NCBI GenBank assembly: GCA_903887035.1
Contig: CAISOG010000036.1
Coordinates: forward strand, 1 to 5,153
From: an uncultured Holosporaceae bacterium
GTDB taxonomy: Bacteria; Pseudomonadota; Alphaproteobacteria; CAISOG01
Direction: 5' to 3'
DNA length: 5,153 bases
Shown here: positions 1 to 5,153 of the stretch, piece after piece
How positions within the stretch are numbered: position 1 is the first letter of the stretch
Layout of the letters: each line of letters begins with the position of its first letter
Notes under the pieces: model-generated
The model's input: the letters and a program-made list of their open reading frames with translations, nothing else
Told to the model about the DNA's origin: nothing
Database searches by the model: none
Program-made: the position numbers and the translations under genes

Positions 1-639
1 GGCAAAGCTGGCGCTGACCCCCCCCGTGGTTGGGTCGGTCAAAATAACGATATAGGGCAAATGCGCCTCCCGCACCTGTTGCACCGCGATGGTGGTGCGC
101 GGCATCTGCATCAGGGATAAAATCCCCTCCTGCATGCGGGCGCCGCCACTGGCGGGAATCGCAATCAGGGCGGCGTTGTGCGCCACCGCCTGCCGCGCCG
201 CTGTTAGCAGCCCTTCACCCACCGCCATGCCCATCGATCCGCCCATAAAGTCAAAGTCAAAGGCGGCAATGACACAGGTTATGCCGCCGATCTTACCAAC
301 CGCGACCTGAATCGCCTCCTGCAGTTTTTTGCTGTTGCGGGTTTCGCGCAGTCGGTCGGCGTAGCGTTTTTTGTCTTTAAACTTAAGGGGATCTGCCCAT
401 ACCTTTGGCAACTCAACCTTATTCCACTGCCCCTCATCAAACAGCAGAGTAAAGCGTTCCTCAGCGCCGATGCGCATATGGTGTTGGCAATGGTGACAAA
501 CCAACAGATTGGCGGTCAGATCCTTATGAAAGATCATGTTCGAACAGCTGGCGCATTTGTGCCAAAGGTTATCGGGCACCTCAGACTTAACAGCGCTATC
601 GCTGATTTTTGGACGTATCAGGGTGGTTAGCCAACTCAT
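1..639 (-). CDS. accD: Acetyl-CoA carboxylase carboxyltransferase subunit beta, partial (C-terminus outside window)
   Basis: AccD pairs with AccA to form the carboxyltransferase that moves the carboxyl group from biotin on AccB to acetyl-CoA, giving malonyl-CoA for fatty acid synthesis in the cytoplasm. Read by hand on the minus strand, the ATG at 639-637 opens a frame of 213 uninterrupted codons that runs off the left edge. About 70% of a normal protein of roughly 300 residues is present. The N-terminal zinc ribbon is intact, with Cys29, Cys32, Cys48 and Cys51 in the CxxC-x15-CxxC spacing of the family. The crotonase-fold carboxyltransferase domain shows GGSMG (133-137), SGGARMQEG (164-172) and TDPTTGGVSASFA (201-213). 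The gene starts 20 bases after the trpA stop, so it is probably co-transcribed with trp. The Shine-Dalgarno is weak (GAG, about 6 bases before the ATG). Identification is firm; only the missing end is unknown. Confidence 0.97.
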   Translation of the reverse strand, partial: MSWLTTLIRPKISDSAVKSEVPDNLWHKCASCSNMIFHKDLTANLLVCHHCQHHMRIGAEERFTLLFDEGQWNKVELPKVWADPLKFKDKKRYADRLRETRNSKKLQEAIQVAVGKIGGITCVIAAFDFDFMGGSMGMAVGEGLLTAARQAVAHNAALIAIPASGGARMQEGILSLMQMPRTTIAVQQVREAHLPYIVILTDPTTGGVSASFA

Positions 640-659
640 GAAACACTCAAATAATTCAA

Positions 660-1550
660 TTAAACCGCTTGGCGAACATTGGGGGTTGCACCAGGGGTGC
701 TGGTTGCCGCCTGTACAATAGCAGCTTTGATGGCGCTGGCTAGCGCCGACACATCCGCCAACGCCTGATCCAGGCTTTTCCCCGCCGCCAACGATCTATC
801 ATAGCAGTCAATAATGGCGGACGCTACCACCACCGCATCGGCGTCGGTTTGGGCAACGGCGGCTGCCTGCTCAGGGGTTTTGATGCCAAAGCCAACCAAA
901 ATCGGCTGGGCGGTATGCTGCCGCACCAGCTGAACATAGCGGGTCAGCCCGTCAATCTCCGCACTTTTTTGCCCCGTTACCCCCGCCACCGCAATCGCGT
1001 AAACCAGGCCGTGATGGTTGGCCAGGGTGGTGGCCATCCGATCCGCCGACGTGGTGGGCGCCACCAGCTGCACAAATTCCAGCGGCAGATTGGCCAGCGG
1101 TTGCCGCAATTGCGACTCCTCAAACGGCATATCGACGACGATCAGCCCATCAACCCCCGCCGCCACCGCCCGCGCCCCAAATTCGGCAAAGCCCATCTGC
1201 AGAATCGGGTTGAGATAGCTGTACAGCAGCAACACGGTATCGAGATGCCGCTGGCGAAAATCAGCGGCCAGCGCCAACACCGACTCCAAATCGACAGGGG
1301 GGGTATTTTGACCAGCCCGCCACCGCAACGCCCGCTCATAACTGGCCTGAATAATCGATCCATCCGCCATCGGATCACTAAAGGGCAGGGCTAGCTCAAT
1401 CACGTCACAGCCCGCATCGGCCAGCGTATCCAGCATCCGCCGACTGAAGTCCAGGCCATAATCACCCGCGCTGACCCACCCGACCAAGCCCTTATGCCCA
1501 TGCGCGCGCAAGCGGTTAAAACAAGCCTGTATACGGGGATTCTGGGTCAT
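660..1550 (-). CDS. trpA: Tryptophan synthase alpha subunit
   Basis: TrpA cleaves indole-3-glycerol phosphate to indole and glyceraldehyde 3-phosphate and passes indole to TrpB through the tunnel of the alpha2-beta2 complex. The protein has 296 residues, slightly longer than the usual 265-280, with a Thr/Pro/Ala-rich tail of about 20 residues. It is a TIM barrel with the signature around residues 50-68 (VIELALPFSDPMADG). Catalytic Glu52 and Asp63 match Salmonella Glu49 and Asp60. Tyr184, Thr192 and Gly193 match Tyr175, Thr183 and Gly184. The phosphate site has GFGI at 220-223 and Ser244. Two normally invariant glycines are alanine: Ala54 (Salmonella Gly51) and Ala243 (Gly234). The ATG at 1550 has a good ribosome binding site inside the end of trpB, and only 2 bases separate it from the trpB stop, which suggests translational coupling. 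Function is very likely tryptophan synthase; the substitutions are unusual but mild. Confidence 0.96.
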   Translation of the reverse strand: MTQNPRIQACFNRLRAHGHKGLVGWVSAGDYGLDFSRRMLDTLADAGCDVIELALPFSDPMADGSIIQASYERALRWRAGQNTPPVDLESVLALAADFRQRHLDTVLLLYSYLNPILQMGFAEFGARAVAAGVDGLIVVDMPFEESQLRQPLANLPLEFVQLVAPTTSADRMATTLANHHGLVYAIAVAGVTGQKSAEIDGLTRYVQLVRQHTAQPILVGFGIKTPEQAAAVAQTDADAVVVASAIIDCYDRSLAAGKSLDQALADVSALASAIKAAIVQAATSTPGATPNVRQAV

Positions 1551-1552
1551 CG

Positions 1553-2842
1553 TTAGGCCACCTTTTTGCTGCTGCTGGTCGGAATCTCGGGCATGGTTAC
1601 ACTGTCCTTCAACGCCTCAGCGATGGTGAAGATGTCCTTATCCCCCCGCCCACACAGATTGACCACAACATGCTGATCCTGTGACAGGGTGGGCGCCAGC
1701 TGGCACACCGCGGCCAGCGCGTGCGATGGCTCCAACGCCGCCAAAATCCCCTCGGTTTGCGCGCACAGCTGAAAAGCCGCCAACGCCTGTTTATCGGTGG
1801 CGGTCATATGGCTTACCCGCCCCTGATCCTTCAGATAGGCATGTTCGGGCCCCACCCCCGGATAGTCCAGCCCCGCCGAAATCGAATGCGCCTCAGCAAT
1901 CTGCCCGCCCGCATCCTGCAACAAATAGCTAAAGGCGCCATGCAAAACCCCTGGGCTGCCCGCGCTTAAGGTGGCGGCATGTTGGCGTTCCAGCCCATGG
2001 CCGGCCGCCTCTACCCCAATCAGCTTGACGGCGGCATCCTGCAAAAATCCATAAAACAGTCCGATAGCGTTGGAACCCCCGCCGACGCAGGCCACCGCCG
2101 CATCGGGCAAATGACCCGTAGCCGCCTCAAACTGTTGGCGGGTTTCCAGGCCGATGATGGTTTGAAAATCGCGCACCATCATGGGATAGGGGTGGGGGCC
2201 CACCACCGATCCCAGGATGTAAAAGGTATCCTCAACATGGCCAACCCAATCCCGCAACGCCTCATTGGTCGCGTCTTTCAGGGTCATGGTGCCACTGGTC
2301 ACCGGCACCACCTCCGCCCCCAGTAGGCGCATCCGAAACACATTGGGCGACTGCCGCCGCACATCCTCCGCCCCCATATAAACGGTGCAGGGTAGGCCGA
2401 ACAACGCCGCCACCGTGGCGGTTGCCACCCCATGTTGCCCCGCGCCCGTCTCAGCGATAATACGGGTTTTGCCCATCCGCTTAGCCAACAGGATTTGCCC
2501 CAAACAGTGGTTGATTTTGTGTGCGCCGGTGTGGTTCAGCTCATCCCGCTTAAACCACACCTGTGCCCCACCCAGCTCCGCCGTGAACCGTTTGGCATGG
2601 TACAGCGGGCTGGGGCGGCCAACATAATGCTGCAACAATTCCTCCAGCTCTGCCCAAAATTCTGGCTGTTGCCGCGCCTCCAGATAGGCAGCCTCCAGCT
2701 CCAGCAGCAGGGGCATCAGGGTCTCGGCAACAAACCGCCCGCCATAGGTGCCAAAATGGCCGTTGGCGTCGGGCAGATTCTGCCATCCCCGCCCAAAGCC
2801 GGGCGATGATGGTCGCGTGAAATAATCAACCAGAATACCCAT
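1553..2842 (-). CDS. trpB: Tryptophan synthase beta chain
   Basis: TrpB is the PLP enzyme that condenses indole with L-serine to make L-tryptophan. From the ATG at 2842 the protein has 429 residues, longer than the 397 of Salmonella because of about 25 extra residues before the conserved NLPDANGHFG start. The PLP lysine lies in NHTGAHKIN (Lys109 by this start) and the catalytic glutamate in ETGAGQHG (Glu131). The phosphate cup GGGSNA is at 254-259. SPNVFRMR, the TLKDA lysine and SAGLDYPGVGPEH are all present. The residue that contacts the pyridine nitrogen of PLP is Cys397 in LCGRGDKD, where Salmonella has Ser377; this is conservative. The open frame extends to a TTG at 2872 (10 more residues, 12 bases after trpF), but I see no Shine-Dalgarno for it. 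The ATG start leaves a 42-base gap to trpF and also has only a weak GGCGG. Function is certain; the start is not. Confidence 0.96.
   Translation of the reverse strand: MGILVDYFTRPSSPGFGRGWQNLPDANGHFGTYGGRFVAETLMPLLLELEAAYLEARQQPEFWAELEELLQHYVGRPSPLYHAKRFTAELGGAQVWFKRDELNHTGAHKINHCLGQILLAKRMGKTRIIAETGAGQHGVATATVAALFGLPCTVYMGAEDVRRQSPNVFRMRLLGAEVVPVTSGTMTLKDATNEALRDWVGHVEDTFYILGSVVGPHPYPMMVRDFQTIIGLETRQQFEAATGHLPDAAVACVGGGSNAIGLFYGFLQDAAVKLIGVEAAGHGLERQHAATLSAGSPGVLHGAFSYLLQDAGGQIAEAHSISAGLDYPGVGPEHAYLKDQGRVSHMTATDKQALAAFQLCAQTEGILAALEPSHALAAVCQLAPTLSQDQHVVVNLCGRGDKDIFTIAEALKDSVTMPEIPTSSSKKVA
1558..1564 (-). promoter_or_regulatory. Ribosome binding site of trpA inside the trpB 3' end
   Basis: AAGGTGG on the minus strand lies 7 bases before the trpA ATG and inside the last codons of trpB. 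It fixes the trpA start and implies that ribosomes finishing trpB sit on or next to this site, favouring balanced alpha and beta subunit synthesis. Confidence 0.7.
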
Positions 2843-2884
2843 AATGCCGCCAAACCCATAGTAAGGAATCAATGATAAGCCGCG

Positions 2885-3586
2885 TTACGGCGATAGCCCC
2901 GCCAATGCAGCCGCCGCATTTTGCACGAAAGCTTGCATCATGGCCAGGTCTTTAACGCCAGGGTGCTGTTGCGGGTCGGCCTCAATCCCGCTGGCCACAT
3001 CAACCCCATGCGGGCGCCCCAAAGCCACCTGCGCCGCCACATTCTCCACCGTCAGCCCCCCCGCCAACAGCCACGGAATATCACTCAATGGATTGGCCGC
3101 CGCCCATTCAGCGGGGGCGATGGTTGCCTTGCGCCGCTGATCAGGATCCTTAGGACGATCCAGCAGCAGCCAATCGGCCACCCCCGCATAGGCCATCACC
3201 TGCGCGGTGGTCAGGGCATCATCAACCGCCAGGGCTTTGATAAGGGGTACAGCCATCCCCCGTTCGTTCAGCGCGCCCCGAATCGCCGCCACCGCAGCGG
3301 GCGACTCCTCCCCATGCAACTGCACCATCGCCGGCTGCACCGTCGTCGCCAACTCCACCACCGCAGCGGGGGGCAGATTGGCCAGCAGCAGCACCCCCGT
3401 TAAGCCAGCCTCTCGCGCTGCCGCCAACAACAACGCCGCCTGCGCCTGATCGACGCAGCGCGACGACCCCGCCACTTGAATCACACCCACCCAGTGCGCG
3501 CCAGCGTCAGCCGCCGCCTGTACATCCGCCAGGCTGGTCATGCCGCATAATTTGATGGGGTAAGAATCGGTTGGTTGGGGCTTCAT
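2885..3586 (-). CDS. trpF: Phosphoribosylanthranilate isomerase (divergent)
   Basis: TrpF isomerises N-(5'-phosphoribosyl)anthranilate to CdRP, the step before indole-glycerol phosphate synthase. From the ATG at 3586 the protein has 233 residues, at the long end of the family. It is a TIM barrel beginning IKLCGMT. Cys14 (general base, Thermotoga Cys7), Arg43 (Arg36), His91 in QLHGEE (His83) and Asp143 in LLLD (general acid, Asp126) are all present. The C-terminal phosphate-binding half, LAGGL (174-178) and GVDVASGIE (194-202), is also present. The glycine-rich loop GGxGxxF that normally follows the catalytic Asp is absent, replaced by a charged stretch RPKDPDQRRK (144-153). The usual SPR is SSR. 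A TTG at 3643 would add 19 residues, but the barrel starts right after the ATG, so ATG is preferred although its ribosome binding site is poor. It is first in the trpFBA-accD operon. Identity is strong from residues plus context. Confidence 0.93.
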   Translation of the reverse strand: MKPQPTDSYPIKLCGMTSLADVQAAADAGAHWVGVIQVAGSSRCVDQAQAALLLAAAREAGLTGVLLLANLPPAAVVELATTVQPAMVQLHGEESPAAVAAIRGALNERGMAVPLIKALAVDDALTTAQVMAYAGVADWLLLDRPKDPDQRRKATIAPAEWAAANPLSDIPWLLAGGLTVENVAAQVALGRPHGVDVASGIEADPQQHPGVKDLAMMQAFVQNAAAALAGLSP

Positions 3587-3681
3587 AAGATAGCGCTTGG
3601 TCAGGTTAGGGAACGATTTACGGACATAGGGGATTGGGCGCAATCGTGTTTGGATAAGGCATCACAGGATACCACTTCGGC

Positions 3682-3702
3682 GCATGGCTTAAAAGACCAT
3701 GC
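3682..3702 (-). repeat. Inverted repeat in the trp leader
   Basis: On the minus strand, GCATGG and CCATGC form a perfect 6-bp stem around a 9-base loop. It would lie in the trpF leader RNA if the promoter near 3751-3779 is right, directly after the stop of the small frame 3736-3704. No U-run follows, so it is not a typical terminator. Its role is unknown. Confidence 0.35.
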
Positions 3703-3750
3703 CCTATACCCCCCGCACAACCACCCGATAAACCATAATAAAACAACAAA

Positions 3751-3779
3751 ATCAAAGCGTTAGATACAATGCTTGCCAA
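3751..3779 (-). promoter_or_regulatory. Candidate promoter of the trpFBA-accD operon
   Basis: On the minus strand, TTGGCA (3779-3774, 5 of 6 to the -35 consensus) is followed after 17 bases by TTTGAT (3756-3751, 4 of 6 to the -10 consensus). This is the best sigma-70-like pair I find upstream of trpF. It would start transcription near 3744 and leave a leader of roughly 160 bases before the trpF ATG. No experimental support is implied. Confidence 0.35.
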
Positions 3780-3781
3780 GC
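3771..3781. promoter_or_regulatory. Palindrome overlapping the candidate trp -35 box
   Basis: GCTTG-C-CAAGC is a perfect 5+5 inverted repeat around one central base. It covers the -35 box of the candidate trp promoter. Read on the plus strand, the same palindrome contains TTGCCA, itself a -35-like hexamer pointing to the transglycosylase. It may be an operator, but at this length chance is possible. Confidence 0.25.
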
Positions 3782-3870
3782 CAAATCTTTTTTGCTAAGT
3801 AATAAAAAGCAATTGGTTAAATTTGTTGGGAAAAATTTGTAACCTTAATGTGTTAGGCTGAATTTTTATA

Positions 3871-3892
3871 TGGTTATTCAGCCAAATAACCA
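3871..3892 (+). repeat. Hairpin upstream of the transglycosylase start
   Basis: TGGTTATT and AATAACCA form a perfect 8-bp stem with a 6-base loop (CAGCCA). It ends 19 bases before the AGGA ribosome binding site. It could be an RNA hairpin in the 5' leader, an mRNA stabiliser or a DNA operator site. The sequence does not decide between these. Confidence 0.45.
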
Positions 3893-3911
3893 ACCTGTTA
3901 ATAATTACCTC

Positions 3912-3915
3912 AGGA
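3912..3915 (+). promoter_or_regulatory. Ribosome binding site that sets the transglycosylase start
   Basis: AGGA lies 5 bases before the ATG at 3921. An in-frame ATG also exists at 3870, but it has no Shine-Dalgarno and would put 17 polar residues in front of a textbook signal peptide. The 3921 start is therefore preferred. Confidence 0.65.
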
Positions 3916-3920
3916 TTTTC

Positions 3921-4490
3921 ATGCGATTTCTACGCCCTAAAGCCTTGCTGGCCATTGCCTTGGGATATTTGTTTGCCATGCCGATGTCGTCAGCCCTGGC
4001 AGCCGATGCCTGCACCCCCTATCTGATTCAGGCGGAGCAGTATTATCGGATGCCCAGTGGCCTGTTGCGTGCGATTGCCCAGGTTGAAAGCGGTGGTCAG
4101 TTTGGCTATCCCTGGGCTTGGGCAATTAACGACAATGGCAAACCGCGCTTTCCCCGCAGCTATGGTGAGGCCACCAGCCATTTGCGCAGCACCGGTGGCG
4201 GCGTCAAAAAGGATGTCGCGGTCGGCTGCATGCAAATCTACATGCGCTATCACAGCGATTATTTTAAGGCGCCTGAATGGGCACTGAACCCCTATTACAA
4301 TGTTTGGTATGCCGCCAATTATTTGTACCGTTTACGCCTGAAATACGGCAATTGGACCGATGCGGTTGGCCGTTACCACGCCAATGACAAAACCGCCCAG
4401 CGCAACTACATCTGCAATGTTTGGGAAAATCTGAACCGCCTGTATGGCCTAAAGCCTGACAACAGTCGCAATTATTGTAGACAAACTTAA
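3921..4490 (+). CDS. Secreted lytic transglycosylase, SLT (VirB1/IpgF-like) domain
   Basis: This is predicted to cleave the MurNAc-GlcNAc bond of peptidoglycan in the periplasm, forming 1,6-anhydro ends. The protein has 189 residues. It has a Sec signal peptide (basic MRFLRPK, a hydrophobic stretch to about residue 22, and ALA at 25-27 with cleavage likely before Ala28). The SLT goose-lysozyme-type domain follows, with catalytic Glu56 in AQVESGG, GCMQI at 102-106 and the conserved NPYYNVWYAANYL helix (123-135) and AVGRYHA (148-154). About 48 residues separate Glu56 from Gln105 and include WAINDNGKPRF, an insertion typical of VirB1/IpgF-like enzymes. The mature protein has four cysteines (31, 103, 165, 186), so disulfides are possible. 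No conjugation or secretion genes are nearby, so a housekeeping role is more likely than a type IV secretion role. It is transcribed alone, divergent from trp. The family is secure; the biological role is not known. Confidence 0.9.
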   Translation: MRFLRPKALLAIALGYLFAMPMSSALAADACTPYLIQAEQYYRMPSGLLRAIAQVESGGQFGYPWAWAINDNGKPRFPRSYGEATSHLRSTGGGVKKDVAVGCMQIYMRYHSDYFKAPEWALNPYYNVWYAANYLYRLRLKYGNWTDAVGRYHANDKTAQRNYICNVWENLNRLYGLKPDNSRNYCRQT

Positions 4491-4527
4491 GTCATTGCAC
4501 TTCATTTTAGAACAGGGATGTCGTCAC

Positions 4528-4544
4528 CAGCACATTTTGTGCTG
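4528..4544. terminator. Hairpin between convergent genes, possible bidirectional terminator
   Basis: CAGCACA and TGTGCTG form a perfect 7-bp stem with a TTT loop. It sits between the transglycosylase stop at 4490 and the stop codon of the convergent gene, which begins at the next base. Neither strand has a clear U-run after the stem, so intrinsic termination is uncertain. Position and symmetry favour a terminator or a 3'-end stabiliser. Confidence 0.45.
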
Positions 4545-5042
4545 CTATTGCGGGCTGAATTTGGCAATAGCGATTTCCAAATTCTTGACAATTTCTTTAG
4601 CAATTGGATGGCTATCATCCTGGATTTTATAACGGGCAACTGCCCCAATCGCCTCTAAATGCAGCTTGATAATAGCCAAGTCGGCCGCCGTTGGATTGAC
4701 ATTGGTGTATCGATACAGCGAACTTCCCAACTGGCCAATCATGGGATAGCCAAAGGTGCCCGCCTCACCCTTAAAATTAAAGGCGGCCTGCATAATATCG
4801 CCAATTCCCTCATCCTGATTGACGGTGGCATTTTGCACCCCATTAAAGATTTTCCAGATATTCACCAACTGATCTTCAACAATGGTGCAATAATCCTCCT
4901 TCAGGGCCACAACAGCATCATCCGCCCTGGTCAGCATATTCGCAGGCAGCCCCCCCTTGCCAACTTTATCCTTAATCTTGTTTTTTGGATAAAAGATCTG
5001 GGCGGTCGCACCCAGATTTGAATCTTTATTAAAAAATTTCAT
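4545..5042 (-). CDS. Hpt-like (histidine phosphotransfer fold) small protein lacking the phospho-His
   Basis: This is a 165-residue soluble protein without signal peptide or membrane segment. After a basic N-terminal part with KDKVGKGG (25-31), residues 38-165 read as amphipathic helices. Residues 84-98 (MQAAFNFKGEAGTFG) match the Hpt signature AHxLKGxAGxxG, except that Phe88 occupies the site of the phosphorylated histidine. The codon there is TTT, two base changes from His. In true Hpt proteins this His relays phosphate between hybrid kinases and response regulators. Here the fold may serve as a binding partner or inhibitor rather than a relay; that is inference. From memory, alphaproteobacteria carry small proteins with a similar KVGxGG lead-in and an FGYP motif after the KG, but I cannot verify this. 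The ATG at 5042 has AGAG about 8 bases upstream. The gene is monocistronic here and convergent with the transglycosylase. The coding call is good; the fold assignment is moderate. Confidence 0.75.
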   Translation of the reverse strand: MKFFNKDSNLGATAQIFYPKNKIKDKVGKGGLPANMLTRADDAVVALKEDYCTIVEDQLVNIWKIFNGVQNATVNQDEGIGDIMQAAFNFKGEAGTFGYPMIGQLGSSLYRYTNVNPTAADLAIIKLHLEAIGAVARYKIQDDSHPIAKEIVKNLEIAIAKFSPQ

Positions 5043-5153
5043 GCAGATCTCTTTTTAAGGAAGAGTTTTTTGCCAGGCCATCCAACAATTCATCGTAACT
5101 GTAACAGGCTTATCAAATTGTTAACAAGAGTCCATAGCGTCTTTTTTTTAACC
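5043..5153. other. Upstream region of the Hpt-like gene
   Basis: This is AT-rich non-coding DNA. On the minus strand TTGATA (5116-5111) resembles a -35 box, but the -10 position 17 bases on (ATGAAT, 5093-5088) matches only 3 of 6. TTGTTAACAA at 5118-5127 is a perfect 10-base palindrome just upstream of it. On the minus strand CTCTT and AAGAG (5065-5049) can pair around a 7-base loop and would cover the ribosome binding site. A run of eight T at 5142-5149 has no stem before it. No gene is seen. Confidence 0.4.

Larger units (their letters stand above)
3587..3920. other. Divergent intergenic region between the trp operon and the transglycosylase
   Basis: About 334 bases carry no convincing gene. 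The part next to trpF is GC-rich, while 3720-3910 is AT-rich, as expected for promoters firing both ways. Besides the items listed separately, it holds a direct repeat AAATTTGT at 3819-3826 and 3833-3840. That repeat lies within a loose inverted repeat (GGTT at 3815-3818 with AACC at 3841-3844, AAATTT with AAATTT, 8-base loop). TACAAT at 3765-3770 is a good -10 on the plus strand but has no matching -35. TATATG at 3867-3872 is a second weak plus-strand -10 candidate. On the minus strand, short leader frames exist (for example 3736-3704, encoding MVYRVVVRGV, and 3662-3618). None contains tandem Trp codons and no hairpin is followed by a U-run, so a classical trp attenuator is not visible. Confidence 0.6.

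Noticed and set aside
20..27. Run of eight C in accD, and runs of seven G or C in trpA (about 1296), trpF (about 3056) and the Hpt-like gene (about 4950), as possible phase-variation tracts
   Set aside because: They fall in housekeeping genes within intact frames and encode ordinary conserved residues (for example Thr-Gly-Gly in AccD). Nothing suggests selected slippage, though they are places to check for sequencing errors.
849..1394. Long plus-strand open frame opposite trpA (181 codons)
   Set aside because: It lies antisense to a clear trpA gene, is rich in Arg, His, Gln and Pro as expected from reading GC-rich coding DNA backwards, and has no recognisable domain.
2843..2872. TTG at 2872 as trpB start
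   Set aside because: It would add ten residues not typical of TrpB and has no Shine-Dalgarno. The first in-frame ATG at 2842 is preferred, though its own ribosome binding site is also weak.
2921..3403. Plus-strand open frame of 160 codons opposite trpF
   Set aside because: It is a shadow of trpF with a His/Arg-rich composition and no motif.
3999..4013. Lipoprotein lipobox at Cys31 of the transglycosylase
   Set aside because: The residues before Cys31 are Ala-Asp-Ala, without Leu at -3 and with Asp at -2. The ALA motif at 25-27 fits signal peptidase I better.
4659..5021. Plus-strand open frame of 120 codons opposite the Hpt-like gene
   Set aside because: The minus-strand frame is longer, has a ribosome binding site, an Hpt-like signature and soluble helical composition; this one shows none of these.
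5049..5071. Plus-strand terminator: CTCTT/AAGAG stem followed by six T
   Set aside because: The stem is short and AT-rich, and no plus-strand gene ends nearby. The transglycosylase ends more than 500 bases earlier.

Overview
The window is an ordinary chromosomal region of a proteobacterium, most likely an alphaproteobacterium. Three things support this. Transcribed right to left, the gene order trpF-trpB-trpA-accD is the arrangement familiar from Alphaproteobacteria. The secreted transglycosylase to its right has the VirB1/IpgF-like layout common in that class. The last gene resembles small Hpt-fold proteins I remember from Rhodospirillales-type genomes. Base composition is moderately GC-rich in the trp block and clearly AT-richer around and beyond the transglycosylase. 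I cannot name a genus.

Layout. Positions 1-639 (minus) hold the first 213 codons of accD, cut by the window edge. Positions 660-1550 (minus) are trpA, 1553-2842 (minus) trpB and 2885-3586 (minus) trpF. Gaps between these genes are 20, 2 and 42 bases, so they look like one operon. It makes the last steps of tryptophan synthesis (phosphoribosylanthranilate isomerase, then both tryptophan synthase subunits) and ends with the carboxyltransferase beta subunit of acetyl-CoA carboxylase. Positions 3587-3920 are a divergent intergenic region with a plausible trp promoter, a palindrome over its -35 box and several small inverted repeats. Positions 3921-4490 (plus) encode a secreted lytic transglycosylase. 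A 7-bp hairpin at 4528-4544 separates it from a convergent gene at 4545-5042 (minus), which encodes a small protein resembling a histidine phosphotransfer (Hpt) domain. The last 111 bases are the upstream region of that gene.

I find no mobile element, CRISPR array, tRNA or rRNA, and nothing I would call a new system. The points most worth a second look are: the Hpt-like protein has Phe where the phosphorylated His should be; TrpF lacks the usual glycine-rich GGxG loop after its catalytic Asp; and TrpA has Ala at two normally invariant Gly positions (Salmonella Gly51 and Gly234), although its catalytic residues are intact.
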